This document shows positions 27,179-35,436 of a DNA stretch of 59,472 nucleotides, piece by piece; positions within the stretch are counted from its first letter, which is position 1, and every line of letters begins with the position of its first letter. A model generated the notes under the pieces. It did no database searches, was not told where the DNA came from, and was given only the letters and a program-made list of their open reading frames with translations. The DNA is taken from the NCBI RefSeq assembly GCF_000725625.1, contig NZ_KL647085.1:1-59472 (forward strand). The letters run 5' to 3'. The position numbers and the translations under genes were made by a program. Source of the DNA: Streptomyces sp. NRRL F-6676 (GTDB taxonomy: Bacteria; Actinomycetota; Actinomycetes; Streptomycetales; Streptomycetaceae).

Positions 27179-28363
27179 TCAGCAGGTGGCCACTCCCGGC
27201 AGCCACTCCGGGCCCTTGATGTAGATGACGGTCATCCAGGACCCGTCGGTCAGCTTCGCCCAGGCGTCGTTGGTGTAGCCGTCGGCCGTCACCAGCTGGG
27301 CGTGGGCCTGGCACACCACGTTCACGCCGGTCGGCTGCGCGAAGTAGTCCACCACGGCGGCGTTGACGTTCGGTTCACTGTGCGTGCGCACGCCGGTGCC
27401 CCAGGTCTGGAACGCCGTGCTGCCCCCGCTGGGCGGCGGGACGCTGCTGCCGCCGCAGTCCGGGACGCCGGGCAGCGAGGCCGGGCCCTTGATGTAGATG
27501 TTCGTCATCCACGAGCCGTCGGACAGCTTGGACCAGATGTCGTTGGTGTAGCCCTCGGCCGTGACGGTCTCCGCGTGCTCCTGGCACTGGACCGACACCT
27601 GCGTGGGGCCGGCGAAGGTGTCGACGACGGAGGCCGACGTGCTCGGCGAGGAGTGGGTGCGCACCCCGGTGCCCCAGGTCTCGAAGACCGTACCGCCGTC
27701 CGCGGGCGGGGGGACGGGCGTGCCGGAGCCGTTGACCCGGATGGCGCCCGCGTAGTCGCCGCCGGTGCGCACCGGCGCGACCCGGATGTGCGTACCGGAC
27801 TCGTAGGCCTCGACCATCTGCCCGCCGCCCAGATACATGGCGACGTGGTGGATGTGGCCGCTGCCCCAGAACATCAGGTCGCCCGGCAGCAACGGGGCCG
27901 TGCCCTGCGAGGCGGAGAAACGGGCGGTGGCCTGCGAGCTGTGGAACTGGTCGTCGGAGGTGCCGTTGAGCAGGTCCTTGCCGGTCGCCCGCCAGTACGC
28001 GTAACGCACCAGTCCTGAGCAGTCGAAGCCCTTGCGCTCGTTGTCGTGCAGGCTGTCCGGGTCGGAACCGTCGTAGTAGCCGTAGGTGGCACCTGGCGTC
28101 GCGCCGTGCCCGCCGCCCCAGCTGTACCAGACGCCGATCTGGGAACAGGCCGCGCTCACGGCGGCCTGCGCGGTGGCCGAGGCCCCGGGACTCAGCACGG
28201 CACAGTCGGCGGCGGCCGTGGTGGCGTGGGCGGGAGCGGCCTGGGCCGGGGCGGCGTGGGCCGGAACGGACACGAAGGCGGACAGGCCGAGGACCGAGGC
28301 CCCCAGGAGCGCACCGGTGGTCCGGCGGCGCGTGCCGCCGTTCGTCATGGAACTCTTGCGCAC
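27179..28363 (-). CDS. Secreted NlpC/P60 peptidoglycan endopeptidase with two SH3-like repeats
   Basis: 394 aa with the GTG 28363 start (GAGGAAG 8 nt upstream); ATG 28348 is the alternative. The signal peptide includes TTGALLGASVLGLSAFVSVP and ends at AHA. The C40 catalytic domain has FDCSGLVRYAYW (nucleophile Cys) and HIHHVAMYLGGG (His), and cleaves peptide stems or cross-links. Two homologous C-terminal modules of about 70 residues follow, each starting with WGTGVRTHS and ending SDGSWMTNIYIKGP or TDGSWMTVIYIKGP. Each has paired Cys and resembles an SH3-type cell-wall-binding repeat. Its place between sigma and anti-sigma genes suggests it is a target of that sigma factor. Confidence 0.93.
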   Translation of the reverse strand: MRKSSMTNGGTRRRTTGALLGASVLGLSAFVSVPAHAAPAQAAPAHATTAAADCAVLSPGASATAQAAVSAACSQIGVWYSWGGGHGATPGATYGYYDGSDPDSLHDNERKGFDCSGLVRYAYWRATGKDLLNGTSDDQFHSSQATARFSASQGTAPLLPGDLMFWGSGHIHHVAMYLGGGQMVEAYESGTHIRVAPVRTGGDYAGAIRVNGSGTPVPPPADGGTVFETWGTGVRTHSSPSTSASVVDTFAGPTQVSVQCQEHAETVTAEGYTNDIWSKLSDGSWMTNIYIKGPASLPGVPDCGGSSVPPPSGGSTAFQTWGTGVRTHSEPNVNAAVVDYFAQPTGVNVVCQAHAQLVTADGYTNDAWAKLTDGSWMTVIYIKGPEWLPGVATC

Positions 28364-28393
28364 GGAACTCTTCCTCACATGGTCGACGTCGAC

Positions 28394-28414
28394 GTCACCG
28401 GGCGCCCCGGTGAC
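28394..28414 (-). promoter_or_regulatory. Hairpin in the sigma/NlpC gap
   Basis: GTCACCGGG, CGC, CCCGGTGAC: a perfect 9-bp stem, 31 bp before the NlpC/P60 start and 94 bp after the sigma stop on the minus strand. It could attenuate the sigma transcript or act as a 5' leader structure. Confidence 0.4.
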
Positions 28415-28507
28415 GGGCACGGAGACCGGTGCGCCGCGCCCCACCCCCGTGGAGGCGCGGCACACCGGTGGCCGGCGGATGACCCGCCGGCGGTCGGCGG
28501 GCGGGGA

Positions 28508-29050
28508 TCAGCGGCCGAGTGCGGCGCGCATCTTCGCCAGCCCGCGCATACGGTTGCGCTGCACGGTGCCGCGGTGGGCGCCCAGTCGCTCGCCCGCCGT
28601 GTCGTGGCTGAGCCCCTCCAGGTCCACCAGGATCACCGCGGCCGCCTCCCGCTCGGAGAGCACGCCGAGCAGCGAGAGCGCGGCCGCGGCGGCCTCGTAG
28701 GAGCCCATGCCGCCGTCCCAGCCGGCCTCCGGCAGCCGGTCGGTGGTCTGCTCACGGCGGGAGGAGTGCACCCACGAGTCGCGCAGCAGGTTGAGGGCGA
28801 CGGCGCAGGTGTAGGCGTACGGATGCCGCTGCCGCGCCAGGCCGCGGGTGCGGGCCCGCCGGGAGAGCCGCAGATACGTCTCCTGGAGCAGGTCGTCGGC
28901 GTCGTGCGGATTGCCCGTCAGCGCCACCAGCCGTCTGCGCAACCGCGGGATGTCCGCGATGAAGGACGCGTCGAACTCTCCGGGACTCATCCCCTCCTCG
29001 TCGGCGCGCGCCGGTGCCGGTGGTGGACAGGTGACGTCGCTGATGGCCAC
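28508..29050 (-). CDS. ECF RNA polymerase sigma factor
   Basis: Up to 180 aa. Region 2 is RLVALTGNPHDADDLLQETY, LRLSRRART and HPYAYTCAVALNLLRDSW; region 4 is LSEREAAAVILVDLEGLSHD and LGAHRGTVQRNRMRGLAKMR. The annotated start is GTG 29050 with a GGGGAAG site; ATG 28990 (MSPGEFDASF) is an internal alternative that fits family length better but has a ribosome site almost touching it. The first gene of a minus-strand run sigma, NlpC/P60, anti-sigma. An 8-bp tandem repeat sits immediately upstream. The target promoters and signal are unknown; cell-envelope stress is inferred from the neighbours. Confidence 0.9.
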   Translation of the reverse strand: MAISDVTCPPPAPARADEEGMSPGEFDASFIADIPRLRRRLVALTGNPHDADDLLQETYLRLSRRARTRGLARQRHPYAYTCAVALNLLRDSWVHSSRREQTTDRLPEAGWDGGMGSYEAAAAALSLLGVLSEREAAAVILVDLEGLSHDTAGERLGAHRGTVQRNRMRGLAKMRAALGR

Positions 29051-29072
29051 TTCTCTTCCCCCTCGGTACTTC

Positions 29073-29104
29073 GGTCGTTCGGTCGTTCGGTCGTTCGGTC
29101 GTTC
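29073..29104. repeat. Four tandem 8-bp repeats upstream of the ECF sigma gene
   Basis: GGTCGTTC is repeated four times without interruption, with partial copies at both ends. It lies 23-54 bp before the sigma GTG start, between it and the VanX-like gene. Copy number could change by slippage and alter promoter spacing. Confidence 0.9.
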
Positions 29105-29134
29105 GGGTTGTCCGGTGTGTCCCGCGCGCGGTGG

Positions 29135-29800
29135 TCAGTCCGCCGGCGGGAACGGGTCGACGGGGCCGTACCGGGCGGCCGGTGCCCCGGTCAGCAGGGC
29201 CCAGTACCGGTCGCCGTACGACCAGTGCCACCATTCCGTCGGATAGTTGACGAAGCCGGCCGAGGACAACGCCCGGCCCAGCAGGGCCCGGTTCTCGCGG
29301 GCCTCGGCCGTGATGCCCGGCGCCGCGGTGCGGCAGGCGCCGTCGCTCTCCTCCGGGGTCGCGTTGACGTCCGTGCCGAGCGGCAGCTCACGCCCCTGCG
29401 GGTCGCACAGTGTCAGGTCGACCGCCCCGCCCGAGACATGAGGCGCTACCTCGGGCGGGGAGATGTACGCGCTCGCCAGTTCCCGGATCCGCTCCGGCGG
29501 CGCCGCCGGATGCGCCCGGCGCAGCGTCGCCGCGTACCGCTCGAAGTAGCGCCGTTGCAGCTCCGGCGGCCGGTAGCCCTCCACCACCAGGAACCGGAGG
29601 CCGGCCGGCAGCAGCCGCTGCGCCCGGAGCAGCCGCTCCCGCGCACCCGCCCGGAGGCGGGCGAAGCTGCCGTCGTCGTCGGTCTGCCGGTGATCGAGCC
29701 GCAGGTGGCCGTCGTCGCGCAGATCCACCAGCGGCTCACCGCATTCGGCCACGGCCGTCGCGGCGACCCGGGGGTCGGCGAGCGTGATGATGTCCGTCAC
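29135..29800 (-). CDS. VanX-like D-Ala-D-Ala dipeptidase
   Basis: 221 aa from GTG 29800 (VTDIITLADPRVAATAVAEC); the frame continues upstream through low-complexity sequence, and TTG 29851 is an alternative. The zinc-peptidase M15D motifs are present: FLVVEGYRPPELQRRYF, APHVSGGAVDLTL (SxHxxGxAxD-type His and Asp) and YPTEWWHWSYGD (catalytic Glu and third His). Such enzymes hydrolyse D-Ala-D-Ala. No vanH, vanA or vanRS genes are adjacent, so a housekeeping role in cell-wall recycling or D-Ala scavenging is more likely than glycopeptide resistance. Start choice is uncertain because the upstream is repetitive. Confidence 0.85.
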   Translation of the reverse strand: MTDIITLADPRVAATAVAECGEPLVDLRDDGHLRLDHRQTDDDGSFARLRAGARERLLRAQRLLPAGLRFLVVEGYRPPELQRRYFERYAATLRRAHPAAPPERIRELASAYISPPEVAPHVSGGAVDLTLCDPQGRELPLGTDVNATPEESDGACRTAAPGITAEARENRALLGRALSSAGFVNYPTEWWHWSYGDRYWALLTGAPAARYGPVDPFPPAD

Positions 29801-29940
29801 GTACGACAGCGTCGCCGTACCCGATGCAGAACCTCTGGAGATGCTCTGCAAGCCCCCGGTTCGCGCCCCGACGGCGCCTCCGGCGGCCCGCGCCCCGCGC
29901 CCGCCGGCGCCCGGTGCCGGCCGACCCTCGGGCCCCGGCT

Positions 29941-30433
29941 GCCCGGCGCCCCGTGCCTGCCCGGCGCCCCGTGCCCGCCTGACGCCCCGTGCCCGCCTGA
30001 CGCCCGGTGCCCGCCCGGCGCCCCGCGCCCCGTGCCGGCCGACCCTCGGGCCCCGCGCCCGCCGACGTCCGCGTTTGCCCGGCGCCCGCGTCTGCCAGGC
30101 GTCTGCGCCTGCCCGACACGGGCGCCTGCCCGACACCGGCGCTCGCCCGGCGCCCGCGCTTGCCCGGCGCCCGCGCTTGCCCGGCGCCCGCGCTTGCCCG
30201 GCGCCCGCGTCTGCCAGGCGTCTGCGCCTGCCCGACACCGGCGCCTGCCCGACACCGGCGCTCGCCCGGCGCCCGCGCTTGCCCGGCGCCCGCGTCTGCC
30301 AGGCGCCCGCGTCTGCCAGGCGTCTGCGCCTGCCCGACACCGGCGCCTGCCCGACACCGGCGCTCGCCCGGCGCCCGTGCCTGCCCGGCGCCCGTGCCTG
30401 CCCGGCGCCCGTGCCTGCCCGGCGCCCCGTGCC
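29941..30433. repeat. GC-rich tandem array: five 18-bp then about 21 17-bp units
   Basis: Units starting GCCCGG or GCCTGA recur every 18 bp from 29941 to 30013. After a short irregular spacer, units recur every 17 bp from 30077 to 30417 (30077, 30094, 30111, 30128 and so on). Main variants are GCCCGGCGCCCGCGCTT, GCCAGGCGTCTGCGCCT, GCCCGACACCGGCGCCT and GCCCGGCGCCCGTGCCT, arranged in a partly repeated higher order. It starts 15 bp after the SARP stop codon and fills the 648-bp gap to the VanX-like gene. All six frames are open, so apparent ORFs across it are not evidence of coding. Confidence 0.92.
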
Positions 30434-30448
30434 CGCCGTCCCCCGTGG

Positions 30449-33400
30449 CTACGCCCGTTCCCGCGCCTCCCGGCAGTCCAGCTCCCGGAAGACCGCGAGC
30501 GCCCCGGCCCGTGCGGCCCGCGTCTCCTCCTCCTTGCCGTCCGTCGACCACACCTCGGCCAGGTCCCAGGCCGTACGCGCCCGCCAGACCGGAAGGCCCA
30601 GCGCCTCCCAGCCGGCCAGGGCCAGCTCCAGCGGCTCCCGGGCGGCCTCGGTGTCGCCGCTCGCGAGATGGCACTCGCCCAGGGTGCGCAGGACCAGGGC
30701 CACACCGAACCGGTCCTGGCGCTCGCGGGCCACCGCGAGACAGCGGTCGAGCCGCTCGCGGGCCCGGGCCGTGCGGCCCGTGCGCAGCTCCACCTTGGCC
30801 AGCGACTGCTCCGTGTACATCACCCCGAAGCCGTCCAGCAGACCGGTGAAGATCCGCAGTGCCTCCCGCAGCAGCCGCTCGGCCTCCGCGAGGTTCCCCT
30901 CCGCCCGGTGACACAGCGCCACCGCCCGCACGGTGAGCGCCTCGCCGTGCGGGTCGGGCACGGCGCGGTACAGCTCCAGGGCCCGGGACAGGGCCTCACG
31001 GGCCGGCCCACCGCGCCCCTGCTCCCGGTGCACGTACCCCATGCCGTACAGCGCCCGGGCCCGGCCCCCGCGGTCGCCCGTCCGCTCGTACCGCTCCAGC
31101 GCACCCTGGAGCAGCTCCAGCGCCTCGGCGTGGCCGGCCTGCTCACGGCGGACCGTGGCCATGCCGTCGAGCGCCACCGCCTCGCCCTGCGGTACGTCCC
31201 CGTACTCCCCGAAGCGCCGCAGGGCCTGCTCGAAGCAGCGGTAGGACTCCTCGAACTTGTCCTGCTCGTAGGCCAGTTGCCCCAGCCCGGTGAGCAGCCA
31301 GGCCTCGCCCTCGGCGTCCCCGCTGCGGCGCACCGCCGCCATGGCGGCCGTGTGCGAGGTGGACCAGGCGTCGAACCGGTTGTACAGCGCGGCCGAACTG
31401 GCGGCCAGCGCCCCGGCGAGATCGCGGGCGGCGCGGGCCGCGCCGTGGTCGGCGCAGTACTCCACCGCCGCCAGCAGACAGGCCTGTTCGGCGGCGAACC
31501 AGGCCGCGGGCCGGGCCAGTAGCTCCTCCTCCGTCTCCGCGTCGAGGGAGAGCACGGTCTCCGGCTGCGGGAAGTACCTGGTCACACCGCCCGGACCACG
31601 GGCGGCGGCCTGTTTGGCGAGCCCCAGCCAGCAGGCCACCAGACGCAGCACCGCCGCCTCGCGGTCCTCGGCCAACTCCTCCGACAGGCAGCGTTCGCGG
31701 GCGTGCTCACGGGCCAGGTCGTGGATGCGGTAGCGGGTGCGGCCGGTGCCGTCCCGGCCGACGACGTGGAGGAAGTGACAGTCGACCAGCCGCTCCACCG
31801 TCTCCTCCGCCTCCTCCACCGCGATGCCGAGGAGGGGAGCGGCGATCCAGCCGGCGAAGTCGGGCAGGTCGAGCAGCGCCAGTCGGCGCAACGCCGCCCG
31901 CTCGTGCGTGTCGAGGTCGGCGTAACCGAGTTCGAGGCTGGAGCGCAACTCCAGGTCGCCGGCCCGCAGTTCGTTCAGCCGGCGCCGCTCGTCGCGCAGG
32001 CGCCCCGCGAGCCGGCCCGGCCCCCAGTGCGGCCGCGACGCGAGCCGTGCCCCGGCGATGCGCACGGCCAGCGGCAGCCGCCCGCACAACGCGACGATCT
32101 CGGCGGCCCGCTCCGGCTCGGCACCGATGCGGTCCTTCCCCGCCACCCTCCCGAGGAGTTCCAGCGCCTCCGCCTCGTCGGGCACGGTCAGGTCCAGATG
32201 GGCCGCGCCCTCCAGCGCGACCAGCCGGCGGCGGCTGGTGACGAGCACGGCCGAACCGCCGCCGGGCGGCAGCAACGGCCGCACATGCGCCTCACCGGCC
32301 GCGTTGTCGAGGATGAGCAGGGTGCGCCGGCGGCCGATGTGCGTCCGGTAGAGCCCGGTCAGTTCCTCCACCGAGGCCGGCAGGGTCTCCGGTGCCGCGC
32401 CCATGGCGCGCAGCAGCCGGGTGAGCGCGTCGGCGGGCCGTACCGGGGTGGCGTCGGCGGCCCGCAGGTCCACGAACAGCCGGCCGTCCGGGAAGAGTTC
32501 GGCGGTGCGGTGGCCGACGTGCACGGCGAGGGCGGTCTTGCCGCTGCCCGAGCGGCCGGAGACGACGCCGATCGGCGGGGCGGTGCGGCCGGCATCGTCG
32601 ACCCCGCCCAGCAACGACACGGCCCAGTCGATCTCGGCCGAGCGGCCCACGAAGTCGGCGATGTCGGGCGGGAGATACGAGGGGACGGGCTCGGTCGCCG
32701 TCCCCGGCGCGGTGCCCGGCCCGGGACGGCCCGGGCCGCCCCGCCCCTGCCGTGGCGCGGCCGGCCGGGACTCCTTGCCGAGCAGCGCGGCGTCGTTGGT
32801 CAGTACCGCCTGGTGCAGCGCCCGCAGCTCCGGGCCGGGGTCCACGCCCAGTTCGTCCCGGAGGATCTCGCGCGCCTCCTGGTAGGTGCGCAGGGCGTCG
32901 GAGACCCGGCCGGTGCGGAAGAGCGCGGTCATGAGCTGGCCGCGCGGCCGCTCGCGGAGCGGATGGTCGGCGACATGCGTGAGCAGGGGAGCGATCACGC
33001 GGTCCGCGCGGCCGAGCGTCAATTGCAGGGCGAAGGAGTCCTCCTGGGCCACCAGCCGCAGTTCGGCCAGCCGGGCCGCCTCGATCCGGGCGAAGGACTG
33101 GCCCAGCCCCTCCAGCGCCCCCCGGCCCCGCCACAGACCCAGTGCCTCGGACAGCAGCTCCGCGGCCTCCTCCGGGCGGCCCCCGCCCGCGGCGGCCCGG
33201 CCCGAGGCGAGCAGTTCCTCGAAACGGCGGGAGTCGATCGAGGAGGGCGCGAGTTCGGCGACGTACCCCGGCGGCCGGGTCCGGATCACCCCCTCCGCGC
33301 CGACCTTGGCGAGCGCGCGGCGGACGGCGGAGACATGGGTGGCGACGAGGGCGCCGGCGGTGGCGGGCGTCTCCTCGTCCCAGACGCAGTCCACGAGCCG

Positions 33401-33535
33401 GTCGGTGGAGAGCACCTCACCGAGATGGACGACGAGCGCGGACAGCACCGCCAGGGGTCTGGTCCCGCCCAGCGGGGCGCGCCGGCCCCCCGCCCACACC
33501 TCCACCGGACCGAGTAGCCGTATGTCCAGCATCAT
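30449..33535 (-). CDS. AfsR-type SARP regulator with NB-ARC and TPR domains
   Basis: A large transcriptional activator of 1028 aa. The N-terminal winged-helix DNA-binding domain (1-95; LDIRLLGPVEVWAGGRR) and BTAD (about 100-245; ELGVDPGPELRALHQAVL) are followed by a Pro/Gly linker and an NB-ARC ATPase (FVGRSAEIDW at 295, Walker A GRSGSGKT at 327-334, LLILDNAAG as Walker B). TPR repeats fill the C-terminal 350 residues. The start is MM at 33535/33532. SARPs of this size (AfsR) integrate signals and switch on antibiotic clusters, but there is no biosynthetic cluster here, so it is an orphan or global regulator. The gene ends directly against the 17-bp tandem array. Confidence 0.93.
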   Translation of the reverse strand: MMLDIRLLGPVEVWAGGRRAPLGGTRPLAVLSALVVHLGEVLSTDRLVDCVWDEETPATAGALVATHVSAVRRALAKVGAEGVIRTRPPGYVAELAPSSIDSRRFEELLASGRAAAGGGRPEEAAELLSEALGLWRGRGALEGLGQSFARIEAARLAELRLVAQEDSFALQLTLGRADRVIAPLLTHVADHPLRERPRGQLMTALFRTGRVSDALRTYQEAREILRDELGVDPGPELRALHQAVLTNDAALLGKESRPAAPRQGRGGPGRPGPGTAPGTATEPVPSYLPPDIADFVGRSAEIDWAVSLLGGVDDAGRTAPPIGVVSGRSGSGKTALAVHVGHRTAELFPDGRLFVDLRAADATPVRPADALTRLLRAMGAAPETLPASVEELTGLYRTHIGRRRTLLILDNAAGEAHVRPLLPPGGGSAVLVTSRRRLVALEGAAHLDLTVPDEAEALELLGRVAGKDRIGAEPERAAEIVALCGRLPLAVRIAGARLASRPHWGPGRLAGRLRDERRRLNELRAGDLELRSSLELGYADLDTHERAALRRLALLDLPDFAGWIAAPLLGIAVEEAEETVERLVDCHFLHVVGRDGTGRTRYRIHDLAREHARERCLSEELAEDREAAVLRLVACWLGLAKQAAARGPGGVTRYFPQPETVLSLDAETEEELLARPAAWFAAEQACLLAAVEYCADHGAARAARDLAGALAASSAALYNRFDAWSTSHTAAMAAVRRSGDAEGEAWLLTGLGQLAYEQDKFEESYRCFEQALRRFGEYGDVPQGEAVALDGMATVRREQAGHAEALELLQGALERYERTGDRGGRARALYGMGYVHREQGRGGPAREALSRALELYRAVPDPHGEALTVRAVALCHRAEGNLAEAERLLREALRIFTGLLDGFGVMYTEQSLAKVELRTGRTARARERLDRCLAVARERQDRFGVALVLRTLGECHLASGDTEAAREPLELALAGWEALGLPVWRARTAWDLAEVWSTDGKEEETRAARAGALAVFRELDCREARERA

Positions 33536-33780
33536 CTCCCGATCGCCGTGCCGTGCCCGCTCCGCGGAGCCTGGCAACGATATCGACGGCGGCGCGCGCA
33601 CAGGCCGGTGCCCGGACCGCCGTGTCCGGATCCGGCCCCTGCCCGGGAGGGCCCGCACCCGGGGTGGGCTCGGCATCCTGGCCGGTGGCCGCGGCGCTAC
33701 GGGGGCCGGCCGCGACGGCCACTTGGCCGGATCGGAGCGTCAGGGGTCCCTCGTACGCAAGACGGCCGGCCGGGGCCCCT

Positions 33781-33828
33781 CGTATGACAACGGCCGCGAA
33801 AAGTTTTTCCCGGACCCGACGTCATACG
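33781..33828. promoter_or_regulatory. Nested inverted repeats in the SARP/lipoprotein divergent gap
   Basis: CGTATGAC (33781-33788) and its complement GTCATACG (33821-33828) flank an inner GAAAAGTTTTTC (33798-33809). A further direct repeat CCTCGTA occurs at 33749 and 33778. The gap of 364 bp holds no gene. The arrangement looks like a two-site operator around an AT-rich promoter core. The bound regulator is unknown; the adjacent SARP is an obvious candidate. Confidence 0.5.
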
Positions 33829-33899
33829 GGCGCCCGCCGCGGACCGTCAACGACTCGAAAGCAACGAGCCCGTCCGATCCGCGCCCAGGGAGTCGCCCG

Positions 33900-34787
33900 A
33901 TGCACCGCTGGACCTTGGCCCTGCTGACCGCCGGCCTGCTGGCGACGACGGTCACCGGCTGCGCGAACGGGACGTCGGCACCGGCCGCCGGACGACCCGG
34001 CACCCACCGGGCCGCGACCGGCGCGAAGGAGACGCTGCAACTGGCGGAACAGCTCCTCATCAAGGAGTGCATGGAGGGGAAGGGACACAAGTACTGGATC
34101 GAACCACCACCGCCCGACGACGTCTCGGTCCGCTTCCCCTACGTCGTCGACGACCCGGCATGGGCCCGGACGCACGGCTACGGAACCGATCTGCGCCGCG
34201 CCCGGGAGGCGGAGGTCCGCGCCGACCCCAACCAGAAGTACCTCCGCTCCGCACCGGCCGCGACCAGGGCCGCCCTGGTCGCCGACCTCAACGGAACCCG
34301 GCCCCAGGGCCTGTCGGCCCGGCTGCCGAACGGCATACGGGTCACCCACAGCGACCAGGGCTGCCAGGCCACCGCGCAGCGCGAGCTGTACGGCGACCTC
34401 CAGGCGTGGTTCCGCGCCACCCGGGTCACCGACACCCTGGCCGGCATCCGCCTCGGCCTGGTGACCGGTGACAAGCGCTACAAGGCGGCCGTCGAACCCT
34501 GGGCGCGCTGCATGCGCGGCCACGGGTACACCTACGCCGACCCCGCCGCGTCCCGCGCCGCCGCCACACGGCCGAGCCGTCCGTGGCCGCACGCGAAGGA
34601 GGTGCGGCTGGCCTCCGCCGAGGCCGCCTGCGCCGCCGGCAGCGGACTGCCGGAGGTGACGGAGTCCCTGGACGCCGAGTACCGGGCGGAACTGAGCCGC
34701 CGTCACCCGAGGGAGACGGCCGATCTCGCCCGCCTCAGGCGCGAGGCGCTGCCCCGGGCCCGCACGATCGTCGCCCGCGGCGACTGA
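33900..34787 (+). CDS. Putative lipoprotein, 295 aa
   Basis: The signal sequence MHRWTLALLTAGLLATTVTGC ends in a lipobox (TVTGC) with lipidated Cys21, so the protein is exported and membrane-anchored. The mature part is helical and charged, with four later cysteines (KECMEGKGHKY, DQGCQATAQRELYGD, WARCMRGHGY, EAACAAGS), suggesting two disulfides. The pattern WxxCMRxxGYTYADP is common in uncharacterised Streptomyces lipoproteins. No enzymatic motif seen. The frame is open far upstream on the strand opposite the SARP gene, but ATG 33900 is the only start consistent with a signal peptide. A terminator follows at 34811. Confidence 0.85.
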   Translation: MHRWTLALLTAGLLATTVTGCANGTSAPAAGRPGTHRAATGAKETLQLAEQLLIKECMEGKGHKYWIEPPPPDDVSVRFPYVVDDPAWARTHGYGTDLRRAREAEVRADPNQKYLRSAPAATRAALVADLNGTRPQGLSARLPNGIRVTHSDQGCQATAQRELYGDLQAWFRATRVTDTLAGIRLGLVTGDKRYKAAVEPWARCMRGHGYTYADPAASRAAATRPSRPWPHAKEVRLASAEAACAAGSGLPEVTESLDAEYRAELSRRHPRETADLARLRREALPRARTIVARGD

Positions 34788-34810
34788 CCCGCGCGCGCCG
34801 TTCACAGACC

Positions 34811-34832
34811 ACCACGGCCGCCGGGCCGTGGT
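34811..34832 (+). terminator. Hairpin terminator of the lipoprotein gene
   Basis: ACCACGGCC pairs perfectly with GGCCGTGGT across a short GCCG loop, 24 bp after the stop at 34787. Confidence 0.65.
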
Positions 34833-34888
34833 CGCACCGAGCCCCATCGCTGACAGAACCGATGAAACTGACGAAACGAGGAAATCCC

Positions 34889-35338
34889 ATGTCCCTCAAG
34901 CGTGTTCTCACCCTTGCCGCCTCGGCCGCCGCCGTGGCCACCCTCTTCTCCCCGGTGTCCGGCGCGTCGGCGCTGGAGTCGGGCGCCCAGTCGCCCGCGC
35001 GCGCTGCCGCCGACGGCTACCTGCACGTCTACACCCAGCCCTACGGGGGCGGCCGGGAGTGCAAGTGGCTGGGCAACTCCGACAACTGGGGCACCTGCCG
35101 GAACCTGACCTCCGACATCTGGAACAACGGCTACGCGGGCGGCCTCGACGCCGTCGACCTGTACACGGCCCCCAACGCCGGCGGCGCCCACGCGTGCATC
35201 AGCCAGGGCGACCGCTGGATCGACACCACCACCGGCGAGTACCGCTTCACCTACGGTGCCGGACTGGAGCAGTTCGGGGCCAGCGTCAACAACAACATCT
35301 CCTCGCACCGCTGGGTCGACTACTGCAGCCAGGGCTGA
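34889..35338 (+). CDS. Small secreted protein, peptidase-inhibitor I36/beta-gamma-crystallin-like
   Basis: 149 aa. ATG 34889 follows GAGGAAA and encodes a signal peptide (MSLKRVLTLAASAAAVATLF, cleaved near ASA). The mature 105 residues contain YLHVYTQPYGGGRECKWLGN and AVDLYTAPNAGGAHACISQG, two similar segments with four cysteines in all. This fits the I36 (SMI-like) and beta-gamma-crystallin type folds abundant in Streptomyces secretomes, but similarity is by pattern only. If an I36 inhibitor, it would block metalloproteases outside the cell. It is followed by a strong bidirectional terminator. Confidence 0.75.
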   Translation: MSLKRVLTLAASAAAVATLFSPVSGASALESGAQSPARAAADGYLHVYTQPYGGGRECKWLGNSDNWGTCRNLTSDIWNNGYAGGLDAVDLYTAPNAGGAHACISQGDRWIDTTTGEYRFTYGAGLEQFGASVNNNISSHRWVDYCSQG

Positions 35339-35354
35339 CCCCTCCCGCACCACC

Positions 35355-35389
35355 GCCCCGGCACTCCCGCCCACCGGGAGCGCCGGGGC
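35355..35389. terminator. Bidirectional terminator between convergent genes
   Basis: GCCCCGGC-A-CTCCCG, loop CCCAC, CGGGAG-C-GCCGGGGC: a near-perfect 15-bp stem between the secreted protein gene and the minus-strand gene ending at 35437. Confidence 0.8.
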
Positions 35390-35436
35390 ACCGGCATGAC
35401 GGGGCAGGGCCTGGAAGCAGGTCCTGGAAGGACGGC

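Noticed and set aside
29135..29800. Vancomycin resistance cassette
   Set aside because: Only a VanX-like dipeptidase is present; vanH, vanA and vanRS are absent from the neighbourhood.
29941..30433. CRISPR array
   Set aside because: Units are 17-18 bp with no spacers, and no cas genes are present.
28046..31522. 1158-aa plus-strand frame through the tandem array and SARP gene
   Set aside because: It crosses the 17-bp repeat and is antisense to NlpC/P60, VanX and SARP coding; no recognisable domain.
30449..33535. SARP as pathway-specific regulator of a nearby antibiotic cluster
   Set aside because: No polyketide, peptide or other biosynthetic genes lie in the window.
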